From NCBI GenBank assembly GCA_029964075.1, contig CM057142.1, positions 34,288,392-34,352,391 of the forward strand: DNA of 64,000 nucleotides, read 5' to 3'. The notes beneath the pieces were generated by a model. The model saw only the letters and a program-made list of their open reading frames with translations. It made no database searches and was not told the origin of the DNA. Source of the DNA: Patiria pectinifera (Eukaryota > Echinodermata > Asteroidea > Valvatida > Asterinidae). Both the position numbers and the translations under genes were made by a program. This document shows, piece after piece, positions 1-11,051 of this stretch (positions are counted from its first letter, which is position 1; each line of letters begins with the position of its first letter).

Positions 1-611
1 ATAGATTGATTTGATGCCTTCAGACGATACCAAACACATTTTTTGAACTACCAAGTTAAAATACCAACTCTTAAACTAAGTTAAAGAACGAATATTTCAG
101 GCATGGTCCCGGGCGTCCTTTACTTCAGAATGTAGTCTGAAAACTTCCAGCGTCCCCCCCCCCTCTTGGTAAACTCTCAGTTAATGTATGTAAATGTTTT
201 GACAACTATCATGACAGATTTTCCCACCAATATTTGCCCGAGACTCAGTCCTCTAAACTTATAACAAATTCCCTATTTCCCAAATTCGTGCGACAAAAAA
301 AAATTGCATATCAATCGTCACCAGTGTATACTGAAGCAAGTTTGCAGAAAACACACAATTGAAAGATGTCTAATTTGAGGGGAACCAAGCAGCCACAGTA
401 TTGACGTCTCATGACTCTATAACGAATCCCTTGAATCCATGGTGTTCCTGTAAACCTTTACACCAGTGGCGTATTATCTGTGCCAGGGAGTATGGGCAAT
501 GCGATGACCCAAATCCAAAAATTGCCCGGCCGTGGAAATCGACAAGCGGATTGCTGGACATCTCATTAGACATGGGAGCGCCGTTTATGATACAGATTAT
601 ACTCACGCGCC
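1..611. other. Gene-free flank of element A
   Basis: AT-rich single-copy-like DNA with a short C-run near 155. I see no supportable gene; the short open frames on both strands have no recognisable domain and are not preserved across the unit 2 indels. Confidence 0.6.
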
Positions 612-614
612 TTA

Positions 615-1290
615 TAGTCCAGGCAATATAAGGTTTGACCTCAAACAAATTGCAACAGAATTTTTTTTACCACAGTGCATTTCTTTAAGGTCCCTAAAAT
701 GACATACTAAAAGTCCAAAAAAATCCAAGTGGTGGAAATATGCCTAATTTGCATAAATCCAAAATTGCCGCATATTTTAGGACTTTCACAATGATTTGGT
801 CATATATCTCATACTATTAGCTTCTTGAGGAACTTTAAACAACAATTTTAGTCCTTTTACATTGATTTCATCATTATTCTAGTCCTAGGTAAATTTCAAG
901 ATCTCTATGTTTCCCAAATTTGCCAAATGCGATATAATAATTTGCATAAATGCCGTATATTAATTTGCATAAATTAAAGTTAAAATTATGGCTGTCATGT
1001 GCTGACATCACAATTGAATTTTCCCTAATAACTTCTAGTTCAGTTACATGTATGTATACATAAATATCACACCATACTTTCGGCACGTGCAGTTTCTATT
1101 CGCACAAGTCTTTCTAGCGTTCTTTCGTTTTTGGACGGTTAGTCATGACGGGTCGTCATGACAGCTCGTCATAACGGTCGTCCTGTCCAATCACATTCCT
1201 CGCTGAAACGAAGGGGCGTGATCAATACAATTTTCTCAATCAACTGGCTCCTCTGTACGGTAACCTTTGTCATTCGTAATAAAGACTTTA
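615..1290 (+). repeat. Element A left inverted arm
   Basis: Read inward, this arm matches the reverse complement of 3940-4914. Shared landmarks are the CCTCAAACAAATTGCAACAG block near 640, the block near 730 containing CCAAGTGGTGGAAATATGCC, and an inner block near 1130-1200 rich in GTCATGAC palindromes. The arm is about 300 bp shorter than the right arm because the right arm carries an internal duplication. Confidence 0.8.
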
Positions 1291-1299
1291 GAATGCAAC

Positions 1300-3930
1300 A
1301 ACAATGCAACAACAATGCAAATTGAAATCGAATGCAACAACAATGGAAATTGAAAGCCAGCCCATGCAGTTGCTCACTTTGAATGAGATTAGTGCGGGAG
1401 TTTCAAAAGGGGTACGAGGCCATAGGCCCTACATTTATTTACCACGCAATGTTTAAAGTTCTTAAAGAAAAGGAGCAGGAAGAAATCTCTTTCATGCAGG
1501 GACTGTCTTAGGGCTCGTACAAAAACATGATGGATTACAGGGTTCATTTATTGCGAGAATAAATTGGCAAACTTTCATCACTACATGTAGTTTTGAACAC
1601 AGTGCATGTGTTTATATATACTATGTACATGTGGATTCAAACACTAAAATGCCACTTTTGCAATATACCCCATAATCCTTCATTTTTCTGTGCGACTTCA
1701 TCTGTGCCTGCATGGAAGAGGTTTTTTCTCAATTCTTTTCTTTCAGAATTCTAAACATTGCACGATATGTGCCTCCTGCCTACTTAAAGTCATATTTGCT
1801 ATTAATTTAATACGCATTTAACAAAATGGGCGTCTGCAGGGGTGTCACTGGGGGTGGGTTGGGCAAATTTCCCCCGCCCACCCAAAAACAAAATGATCAA
1901 TTGAGAATATTCTAGAGAGAATACAAGGATTTTGGGGGACAATTAATTTGCTTTGCCCCCGCTACAAAAAAAATCCTGGGTGGGCCAAATGAGTGGCAAA
2001 TTAAGTGCTTTGCCCAAGGGCACACGCATCACAACCCCAGGGCGAAATAACAAAAATTATTTTATTTCATACACTTCTCTTTTTTTTTCGCCATAACTGA
2101 TTGCAATGGTACCTCACCAGTTTAGTTTCAACAGAACGTACAATGTAGCCATGTACCACTCTTTCGTTGGCTCAGAGCAAACGTTTTATTACGCCCTGCA
2201 AAAACAAGAAAGCCATAATAAAAAACATGTATTTTTAGATGATAAGCATATGTTACATAAACTCCAGGGACTCAGAGGCTCTGTCAAATTCCAAATTGAA
2301 GTCTACCGACACTGCTTATGTTTTTGAGTAGTCATAATGTGAACCAAACAAAAGTGGATCACGTCTCCCATATTAGGCAGCTTTTTTTTTTTGCTTCTAT
2401 TACTTTGACTGGATGGCTGGCTTTAAAAAAAATTGTCTTCACAAATTAATATTCATGAGTAGAAACGAGGAAGAACAAAAGACAAATGGACAATAATTGC
2501 AGCCTCTCATTTCCAACAAGCCTCCTTCTACAGTATCAGATTTAGAGGGGGCGGTTGCAATTCCCTCTGCCGTTCAGCAGCTGCCTAATTTTATAAACTA
2601 TTAAAATGGGACCCAAAAATAACAGAGCAAACTTTTATTATGCCCTGCAAAAACCAAAAAGCCATAAAATACTCTCTTTTTTTTTTTTAGAAAATAAGCA
2701 TATTTTATTGCTTATGCAGAAAATTATGATTCGTACAGTCTAGCCACGAACCGTTCTTTCGATAATTCAGAATATAATTTTATTACGTCTGTGCAAAGAC
2801 AAAACAGCCATAAAACGTGTATTTTTTATGACAGGCATGTGTTACTTTAACTCCAAGGACTTTAGAGGCTCCGTCAATCTCTACTTACCAGGGCCTATTT
2901 TATACAGATATCCTTAGAGTACTTTTTTCTAATTTTTATTTTGCCAAAACCGATTGTAATCACCTCACTATTTCCTGTCATACTTTAATGCAGGAGAGTC
3001 CTTACAATGTGGCCACGAACCATTCTTTCGTTAGCATAGAGCAAACTTTTATTATGCCCTGCAAAGACTAAAAAGCCACAAAATGCATTTTTTTTGGGAA
3101 AAAAAAGCATATTTTGTTGCTTATGCAGAAAATTAATGATTCGTACAGTCTAGCCACGAACCATCGATAATTCAGAATATCATTTTATTACGTCTGTGCA
3201 AAGACAAAACAGCCATAAAACGTGTATTTTTAGATGATAGACACGTGTTACATTAACTCCAAGGACTTTAGAGGCTCCGTCAATCTCCAAATTGAAGTTT
3301 GACGTTTTTATTTTCGGGTAGCCATGTGCAGCACCAGAAATGCGCTTCAAAAGTTAGATTATGTCTTCCATTTTATTTGCCGAGGCAGCAACCAACTTCC
3401 AATTGAGCAAGCAGTGATCAAACTCCTTTTTGTGCCGTAGTGTGGTTAGGGTTTGTGACTCATGATTAGAGGGTCAGGAGTTCGAATTCAGGTGCTGGCC
3501 ATTATGTTGTGTCCTAGGGCAGACTTCATCCACACTTGCCTCTCTCCAACCAGGAGTATAAATGGGTGCCGGCATTAGCTGTGGAGTAACCTGCGATGGA
3601 CTAGCATCCCATCCAGGGGGAATAGAAATATTCTCTGAACCGGATTTAAATGCCGGCGCTGCCCATGGCCCAATGGGCCACACTTGCTCCTGACAGACTT
3701 TACTATTTAATTACTACTTTTTATCATCAAAAAATAGGTGGGTAAATGCCCCCATGCCCACCCTCGAAAAAAGATAAATTGAAAATATGCTGGCAAAAGT
3801 ACAGGTATTTTTTTTGGGGGGGGGGGGCGAAATGTGCATTACCCCCCTCTAGAAAAAAATCCTGGCGACGCCCATGGCATTCGACGTGGCAGTCCCTGGC
3901 AGGTAGGTCTGTGTGTGTGTTCCATAATGA
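1300..3930. repeat. Element A interior, degenerate direct repeats
   Basis: There is no open frame of transposase size. From about 2150 to 3300 a module recurs in the same orientation (near 2160, 2620, 2750, 3010 and 3160), recognisable by 'ttctttcg', a 'ttattacg/ttattatg' block and 'aaaagccat' or 'aacagccat'. Short CAACAACAATG repeats lie near 1300-1345. A G/C-rich 'ccctctagaaaaaaatcctgg'-type segment near 3800-3870 resembles in part the stretch at 1870-2000. The short open frames are fragments within these repeats. Confidence 0.6.
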
Positions 3931-3939
3931 TTTGAATAA

Positions 3940-4914
3940 TAATCTAAAGTCTTTATTCCCGAACAACAAAGTTTACCGAACAGAGGAGCCAGTTGATTGG
4001 CCAAGATCCATTGATCACGTCCCTTCGTTTTAGCGAGGAATGTGATTTGCCAGGACGACCGTCATGACGAGCTGTCACTAACCGTCATGACTAACCGTCC
4101 AAAACGAAAGAACGCTTCTTACACCCACATCTGATGACCTCAAGTAGTGATGGTGGTGCTGGCGGTTTGTCCGTTTGTATGGGAAGATTATTATACGGCA
4201 TTTGGCAAATTTGGGAAACATAGGGACCTAGAAAGGTACCCAGGACTAGCATAATGATGAAATCAATGTAAAAGGACAAATTGTTGTTTAAAGTACCCCA
4301 AAAAGCAATGTAGGACGAGAGTTATGGCAAAATCAATATGAAAATCATGGTTTAAGTGGCAATTTTGAATTTATGCAAATTAGGCATATTTCCACCACTT
4401 GGATTTTTGGACCTTTTTTAGGGGCCTTATAGAAATGCACTGTGGTGTGATATTTATGTATAAATATTAAATAACTAAACTTGGATTATCAGGAAAATTC
4501 AATTGTGACATGTCCACACATGACAGCCATAATTTTAATTTTTATTTATGCAGTTTAATATATTGCATTTATGCAAATTATTATATGGCATATGGAAAAT
4601 TTGGGAAACATGGGGATCTTGAAAGTTACGTAGGACTAGAATAATTATGAAATCAATGTAAACGGAATACAATTGTCGTTTTAAGTACCTGAAAAAGCTA
4701 TCGAGTATAAGAAATATGACCAAATCAATGTGAAAGTCTTAAAATTTTCGGCCATTTTGGATTTATGCAAATTAGGCATATTTCCACCACTTGGATTTTT
4801 TTGGACTTTTAGTATGTCATTTTAGGGACCTTATAGAAATGCCCTGTGGTGAAAAAAATTCTGTTGCAATTTGTTTGAGGTTCACTCAAAAAATGAAGTA
4901 TTTTGCCTGGACTA
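3940..4914 (-). repeat. Element A right inverted arm with internal duplication
   Basis: The reverse complement matches the left arm. The arm contains two tandem versions of one module, about 4190-4440 and 4580-4850, both carrying 'tttgggaaacat' and the 'gcaaattaggcatatttcc' block. Confidence 0.78.
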
Positions 4915-5010
4915 TTAACGTTACATCAAAAAGGCGTATTTAAAGCTTTCGTATTTTTTTCTCCGCTTTTCAGTGCTTTTGAATACTTTCTTTTCCTTAC
5001 CACGGAAAAG

Positions 5011-5060
5011 TGGTGGTGGTGGTGGTGGAGGAGGGGAGGCGGGGGGAGGGGGAGATCCAA
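5011..5060 (+). repeat. GGT/GGA-rich microsatellite
   Basis: Tandem GGT units pass into GGAGG-rich sequence. It lies about 170 bp beyond the 3' end of the GPCR gene. The unit 2 counterpart (35645-35690) differs in G-run length. Confidence 0.8.
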
Positions 5061-5225
5061 TAACACATCTCCCCAGTCAAAAGTGGAGGGAGTATAAAAC
5101 ACATAACCATAGGACCTTCTTTAAACTACAGTGTAAAACTTTCAAATATTACAACAGTGTAAACGTTTGAATAAAAGTATATCAGAAACTCTTTGTCAAC
5201 TACGTAGCCCATTCCACACGTTCTT

Positions 5226-6110
5226 TTACAGGCCAGTTTCTGAGACAGTCTCATAGACAGCAGGAACCTCACGATTGAAACGCCTCCAGAACATTTGGCG
5301 TGATCCCTCTTTGAAACCAGGCACCAGCATCCAGTAGATCCAAGGGTTGATCATCGGGGCCAGACAGTAGACCATTCCAGTAATCCAGAAGACCGCATTT
5401 TCATACTCAAAATCTCTGTGAAGGTAGTTCACCATCTGCATCACGCTAAACGGCATCCAACAGATGAATGACGTGATTAGAATCAGAGTGAAAGTGACCA
5501 GCAAGCGGCGGGTCTGACGCACTCGGGTGCGGACCTGATCCTCGATGCATGATGTCTGCAATGGCGGGCTGGATGCGAGAGGAGTAGTGTAACCCTTGAT
5601 CTTACGGAAAACGACGATATAAAGACCAGCGGTTATCAACCAAAAGACGAACACAGTCAGGGGCTTGATCACTCCTTCAAAGAGGGCTTCACCTGGGGAA
5701 TAGGGCACGAATTCCGGAACGATCTGGATAGTGAGTGAGACGATCCAAATGAGAACGCAGACTGCCACCAAGCGGTTCCTGGTGACCAACACGTCGTAGC
5801 GAGCCGTGTCTACAAAGGACACTGCCAGATAGCGGTTGATGCCTTCGGCAAGGATCGTCCAAACGCCGACGAAGTAGCCCGAGAAAAAGATAGAGAAGAG
5901 AATTTCGGATCCTCCCCAAGTGAATGCGATGGCCATGACGGCGTAGAACAAGTCAGCCAGCGTCAGGTTGATGAGGAAGCCGTAGTACTTCATTCTGAGA
6001 CGGCTGGTACAAGCAAACACCACTAACACCAAGAGATTCTCCACCGTGGCCACCGCGGCACACCCCGTCAGTGCGTACCTGGCTCCAGTGATGATGTCGA
6101 TGGCGCTCAT
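5226..6110 (-). CDS. Class A (rhodopsin-like) GPCR, unit 1 copy
   Basis: A 294-residue seven-helix receptor in one exon, expected at the plasma membrane and to signal through G proteins; its ligand is unknown. Visible landmarks are N25 in TM1 (position 1.50), LAD with D53 in TM2, NRY at 92-94 ending TM3 in place of DRY, W122 in TM4, CWMP at 217-220 in TM6 and NPWIY at 255-259 in TM7. S68 occupies the place of the usual TM3 cysteine and loop 2 has no cysteine, so the conserved disulfide is absent; TM5 shows no obvious conserved proline. These traits recall the melanocortin/cannabinoid/adenosine group, which is suggestive only. I chose the ATG at 6108-6110 because the open frame further upstream begins only with TTG. 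Confidence 0.88.
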   Translation of the reverse strand: MSAIDIITGARYALTGCAAVATVENLLVLVVFACTSRLRMKYYGFLINLTLADLFYAVMAIAFTWGGSEILFSIFFSGYFVGVWTILAEGINRYLAVSFVDTARYDVLVTRNRLVAVCVLIWIVSLTIQIVPEFVPYSPGEALFEGVIKPLTVFVFWLITAGLYIVVFRKIKGYTTPLASSPPLQTSCIEDQVRTRVRQTRRLLVTFTLILITSFICWMPFSVMQMVNYLHRDFEYENAVFWITGMVYCLAPMINPWIYWMLVPGFKEGSRQMFWRRFNREVPAVYETVSETGL

Positions 6111-6390
6111 GGTTTCAACGTACGTCGTACCCTTACCTGAATAATTTTTATCTGGGATAACAAACACATAGACGCCCACTTTCAAATTACGGTGTTTATT
6201 TGTTTGATTAAAACACCAAGGACAAATTAATCTGGAATTGTAATCAGTAAAGTCAACTAACGGGACAGACTTTAAAACCTTGGGACCGCTCAGGTTCGTG
6301 GCATGTTTGGCTGACCGAGGCTCGGTCTCATTAAAAAATATTTAGAATCGTGCAATTTTAGAAGTTGAAAGCTTCTTGTAATTAAACCCA
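6111..6390 (-). promoter_or_regulatory. GPCR upstream region (unit 1)
   Basis: A 280-bp stretch between the receptor ATG and element B. Read on the minus strand the frame stays open for 25 codons upstream of the ATG, including a CAG|GTAAGG splice-donor-like string about 27 nt before it and a TTATCCCAG acceptor-like string. It may hold a 5' UTR or an upstream exon boundary. No TATA box stands out. The unit 2 equivalent is 36747-37026. Confidence 0.4.
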
Positions 6391-7646
6391 TTATAGTGGA
6401 GCTGCTTAGGTTCATTTTTGGCCCAAATCGTGCACTTTGTGGTAAAAGCATGAAATTTGGCAAATGGGGTCAAAATGGGCTAGAATTCATTTTAAGATCG
6501 GGACCCATCCTGGATCTTGCCCATTTTGGGGGCGGACCTTGATTTTTTTTAAAAGGGGGTGCAAACAATACAAACTCATAAAAACTGTATTTAACATCCA
6601 TTTTCCTTGTTTTTCTATGGTTTGAAATAAACTTAAACATAAAATATAACATTCTAGCATTCGAACACCAGTTAATTTCCACCCATTTTGTGGGCGTGGC
6701 CTACATGTACAAAAGAGGCGGTATATCAGTTTGGTTCTAATATGGAAAACATTATTCGGTTTGGTAGTAAAATCCTGAAAATTGGCAGGTCCTGTTAAAA
6801 TGGGCTGAAAATAATTTTAAGAGGTGAACACATCTTGGATCTTGCACAATTTTGGGGGGCGGAGCTTGATTTTTCAAAAAGGGGAGTGCAAAAAATAAAA
6901 AACTCAGAAAAACTGTATTTAACATCCATTTTCCTTTGTTCTTCATGCTTGAAATAAACTTAGACGTGAGATATAACTTTATGAGAAATAACACGTTAAA
7001 ATTGTGCAGCAGCATTTATTAATGTTAATCGCGAAAAAGTACAAATAATACCATACGGTAGTTCGTATGAATAAAAACTGGCATTTGCATTACTCCCATC
7101 TGTATGAATAAAAATTAAGCAAAGGCTTTTACTGAAAACCATTTGCTCTTGAGTAAATGGCCTGCAAAATGTAAGCTTTACACGTTTATAGGTTTGCAGA
7201 AAATAAAACTATCGAAACCGAAACGGAAAGCGGCACTGGGGAGGGTCACGTGCTGGAGGACAGATACAAAAAAGCGCACCAAACGTGACGAACGTAATGC
7301 CGTTTACGCGCACAATGCGCTGTGCATCGGCACCCATGGTCTACATGTCGATTGGGTTTTCAGTCCCTACCTGATTCCGTGGGTTTTCCCCAGACTATTC
7401 TTCTGGGGTTTTCCTCCCACCTCTAAAACTGTAAATTTTTGCTGGTAAAAACACAACTTTTCCATCGGTTAACTATGTTTACCATACACTGTAAAGATAT
7501 GTTTAAACGGTTGCAAGACTAATTGTTGCCCTTTAGGGGTGGAGCTACATTTTAAGGTAGGCGGCTATAAAAAAATCATATCTAAAATTGGTATGATTGT
7601 CTACAAGTAACTTACACGGGGTAAGTAAAAAAAAAAGGAAACCCAA

Positions 7647-8062
7647 ATGGCAGGACAATTTTTTTTAATGAAGTTCTGCATGAAACACTATCAAAATCAA
7701 GATATGAAAGCCCAATTTATAAGCTTTGTTTTAGTACAAGAATCATTCAAATCACCTATGTACTTTTCAAGTTACAGAATTTTAAACACAAACACCGTCT
7801 TAAAAGTTCTGTCAGCAAACGAAAACACTTCACATATGGGGGGATGCGCTGGAATTGTTTTCGTTTTGCTGAAAGAACACACACCATTTTTTGTGATACG
7901 TGGACAGAACTTTAAAACAGTGGTTGTGTTTAAAATTCCGTAACTTGAATAGTACATATGAGTGATTTGAATGATTCTTGTACTAAAAGAAAGCTTATGA
8001 ATCGGCTTTCATATCCTAGGTTTTGAAAGTACTACGTGTACATGCAAAACGTTATTACAAAA
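7647..8062. mobile_element. Palindromic MITE nested in element B (unit 1)
   Basis: About 7735-7985 is close to a perfect palindrome: the arm containing GTACAAGAATCATTCAAATC recurs inverted on the right, and CAGCAAACGAAAAC is mirrored by GTTTTCGTTTTGCTG. Its core is related to the element at 10351-10705. The outer ends are degenerate, so the boundaries are approximate. The unit 2 copy is at about 39527-39950. Confidence 0.65.
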
Positions 8063-8179
8063 TAACATTTTGCACATAAAATAAAAAATGAAGACCCTCG
8101 ATAATTCTATCATATCCCACGAAAATCATATTGATTTTATATTGATTTTTTTATATTGATTTTTAAGGATCAAATCTAT

Positions 8180-8940
8180 TAATCTCTAACGAGACGTCAC
8201 GTAACCCATTATGACGTCATCATGACGTCACTTCAATTTTCATCTATAATACATCCCGGTCCAGGTACATACCAACTTTCAACCCAATCGGACCAGTGGT
8301 TCTGTAGATATTGGCCTTCAAAATATGCAATTTTAATATGGCGTCACATGTCACGTGACGTCATATTAAAAATAAAAAGATGAAATAAAAAAAAGACACC
8401 ATGTCTGTTTGCAAACAGAACACAGGGCTTTTCGCATTTTACAAATGTTTATGTTTCGTTGGTCCTTTTGCAGTCACTTGTCATAGTGCTTCATGCAGTT
8501 AAAGGTTGTTCAAATGCTTAGAATAATTCCTAATATATAATTTTATCACATGACGCACATGCCCTGCAATGACGTCATGTTTAAAACCCTTCTCAATACA
8601 CATTTTGTCATTGTGGTATTGGTTTGAACCAAGTTTAATGTCAATCCGATGAAAGAAAGTGTGCAATTTTGGAAGCAGAATAAAATCATAAATATTAAAA
8701 AAATCATTAAAAAAATCAAATGATGACGTCATCGTGACGTCATTTCGGACTTTTCATACTAGTACCATTATCTACTTACCCAAGTTTTTCAAAAATGTTG
8801 TGCAAATACCTATTTAAACAAACCGAATACAAAAAAGAATTTTTAACTTTGCATGTTGCGTTCGTGAGATATGGCTAAACGGTCCAAAAATTCAAATATT
8901 CATATAAAATCTCAGGATGGCGTCATCATGACGTCACTTC
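8180..8940. repeat. TGACGTCA-rich degenerate repeats in element B
   Basis: Repeated modules carry pairs of TGACGTCA-type palindromes (near 8210-8230, 8355, 8572, 8722-8742 and 8920-8937), and two of them also a 'caacccaatcgga' string. No gene is visible. The unit 2 equivalent is about 40070-40820. Confidence 0.7.
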
Positions 8941-9251
8941 ATTTTTTTTTTCCTATAACACATCCCGGTCTGGCCACATACCAAGTTTCAACCCAATCGG
9001 ACTCTGTAGATACCACAAAGTGCACGATGTTTCGCTTAGCAGCTCCACTATTAGTCATAACGTCCCATACCACCCAGTCTATCACTTTCTGTAGCGCCCA
9101 AAACCGCCAACAAGCACTCTATGGTTTTCTTCAGTGAATAAACACAATGAAGTACAATATAGTACAGTTGCTATTGTCTTAAGAAGTAATATTTTTTTAT
9201 GCAATCAACTATGATGTGACCGCTTCTGGAAGATGTATTGTTGCACTTTAC

Positions 9252-9816
9252 TACAGCGCGTCCCAAAATATCGGCAGCATATTTTTTCGAGGCTTTAGCG
9301 TCGCCGCGGAAACACGTGCCGCCATTATTTTTAAATCAATTTAAAGCTGGGAATCTTGACCTTATCCCTGGTAAAGTATTGGTTTGATTTTCAAAAGGGT
9401 TTTGAAATGATTGAAAGCATGTCAAAAACAAACTCAACCGATTTCAGGGAAAATCAATCGCGCATTTTTTCTAATGTGGACAATACTTCATAATGTTCAC
9501 GATGTGACGATCTTGTTGCCTTTTACTTTCTGTGTTTCCTTTTCTTTTTGATCCAGGTAGACTACACCTTAAATGAAATAACAATATTGTCTTCGTTTCA
9601 AGTTCAATGTGTTTTTAATATAAATCAACTGTTTTCTTTTACTAATCTGCATGTTTAGACATATCAGACGTTATACAGGAGACTTGGCTCCACCAGGGAT
9701 AAAGTTCAAATTCCAAGCTTTAACATGGTATACAAAATTAATAATGGCGGTACGCGTTTCCGCCCCGACGGTAGAGCTCCGCAAAAAAAGTTGCGGGTAT
9801 TTTGGGACGCGCTGTA
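9252..9816. mobile_element. Tc1/mariner-like MITE
   Basis: A 565-bp element bounded by perfect 17-bp inverted ends (CAGCGCGTCCCAAAATA and its reverse complement), each next to a TA dinucleotide, as expected for TA-targeting Tc1/mariner elements. It has no transposase frame. It lies in a stretch (9037-10118) that unit 2 lacks. Confidence 0.82.
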
Positions 9817-10319
9817 AAATAAAGAATAGGATATTAGGCTAATTTTGTTTTCATCATAATTCATGTCAGGATTATGTTCATCAATGCATGTCAACTTTTA
9901 TGGCAGGCTTTTCTTGAGGTCTGCATAATACATGTATCCCTTTAGCCATGTACTACTTACTTGGTAAACGAAAGAATGAATAAAGTTGGTACCGAACACG
10001 CTAGATTCGAACGCGGCACCGGGAGGGGGGGGGGGGGCTGTACCCCCGTAATGTTTACTTTAGTTGTTTTTTTTTGTAGATTAATAATGAACAAGCGTTC
10101 TTTAAAGTGCGATTTTAAGCATTCGTTATTACTTGGTTTAAATGCAAAAATATAAATGCATAACGTATAAGTAAATAATGCATGAGCTAGCGTATACAAT
10201 ATGGTACACGTAAATTATTTGGATTGATGGTTGGAGTTTTAGTTCAGTGCTGCATGATCAGTGCACGGTATGAATACCTAAGGTATCAATAATATGAGAC
10301 AGGGTATTTGTCTTTACCA
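9817..10319. other. Gene-free stretch with poly-G tract
   Basis: It contains a G-run near 10024-10037 beside a B-box-like string on the minus strand (GTTCGAATCT), possibly a decayed tRNA-derived repeat. I see no gene. Confidence 0.4.
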
Positions 10320-11051
10320 TACAGGGTGAGAAAAAAAAAAAAGAACCCAAATGGCAGGACCAATTTTCGAATGAAGTTTTGCCAGTAGCACTTTTAAAAT
10401 CGAGGATAATAAAACCAATCAATAAGTTTTCTTTTAGTACAAGAATCATTCAAATCACTCTCAGCAAAACGAAATCGATACACACACATCCCTATGTGAA
10501 TTGTTTTCGTCTTGCTGAAAGAACACTTACCTTTTTTGTGATCCGTGGACAGAACATTAAAACGGTGTTTGTGTTCAAAATTCCCTAACTGGAAAAGTAC
10601 ATGAGTGTTTTGAATGTTTCTTGTACTAAAGAAAAGCCTATTTATTGGGATTTCATATTGAAAGTGCTACAGGCAAAACTTCATTCAGGAAATTGGTCCT
10701 GCCATACATGTTTACGTTACATAACTAGTGTGGACATTTCTTTGTTTTCGTGTATACACAGTTAAGAAAAACCTCTGGGAAAAAACTCATTTTACTCACA
10801 CTGTGAAAACACTTTCAACCCAATTTTGTTTCTATGATTCCCTTTAGTGTTTCTCTTAATTTTGCCACAGATAAACCTAACCCAAAATGTCTGTCACTGT
10901 TTTTTTAGAGAGGGGGAAACACTGTGTGGACGTGGGCAAGTCCATAAAACGTCGCTGCTACCCGGTTTACGTGGTCATCTTTTGTTCGGAAGTCCACACA
11001 GTGAATGTAATGCTTACATTTGTGTTTCGTGTTTTTTTTACCCACCCTGTA
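10320..11051. mobile_element. Putative TA-flanked element containing a palindromic MITE (unit 1)
   Basis: The outer ends read TACAGGGTG followed by an A-run, and a T-run followed by CACCCTGTA, a plausible TA-flanked mariner-type pair. Inside, 10351-10705 is a clearer palindromic MITE with ATGGCAGGACCAATTT at its left end and the inverse at its right, and mirrored interior arms. It may be one nested compound or two elements. The unit 2 copy spans 41878-42612. Confidence 0.55.

Larger units (their letters stand above)
615..4914. mobile_element. Element A: non-autonomous DNA transposon, TTA target duplication
   Basis: The termini are perfectly inverted (TAGTCCAGGC at 615, GCCTGGACTA ending at 4914) and each is flanked by TTA (612-614 and 4915-4917). 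Unit 2 carries the clean empty site with one TTA at 35550-35552, which fixes both boundaries and shows a 4,300-bp insertion. Long inverted arms (about 615-1290 and 3940-4914) surround an interior of degenerate repeats, and no transposase is visible. A 3-bp TTA duplication fits PIF/Harbinger (TWA targets), but the terminus is not a Harbinger end that I recognise; other 3-bp superfamilies such as Zator or EnSpm remain possible. Confidence 0.88.
6394..9050. mobile_element. Element B: DNA transposon with TTA target duplication, right arm deleted (unit 1)
   Basis: The termini are inverted (TAGTGGAGCTGCT at 6394, AGCAGCTCCACTA ending at 9050) and flanked by TTA at 6391-6393 and 9051-9053, the same target type and TAGT start as element A. 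The left arm (about 6394-6990) consists of two related modules, each with a 'ttggatcttgc'-type string before a G-rich 'gggcgg' stretch. Most of the right arm is missing; it survives in unit 2 at 40893-41671. The interior holds a palindromic MITE and repeats rich in TGACGTCA. No transposase gene is visible. Confidence 0.82.

Noticed and set aside
3746..4033. Opposed open frames around the G-run near 3815
   Set aside because: Low-complexity G/C runs within element A; both strands are open by composition only.
612..4917. Element A as a piggyBac or Kolobok element (TTAA target)
   Set aside because: The empty site contains TTAA, but the left flank in the filled site reads TTAT, so only TTA is duplicated.
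6111..6185. Longer GPCR starting at 6185
   Set aside because: The codon there is TTG, not ATG, and the first seven-helix-compatible ATG is at 6110. The same applies to 36821 in unit 2.
7143..7448. Open frame of 101 codons in element B
   Set aside because: It lies in a transposon interior module that is repeated with frameshifts at 38061 and 39075.
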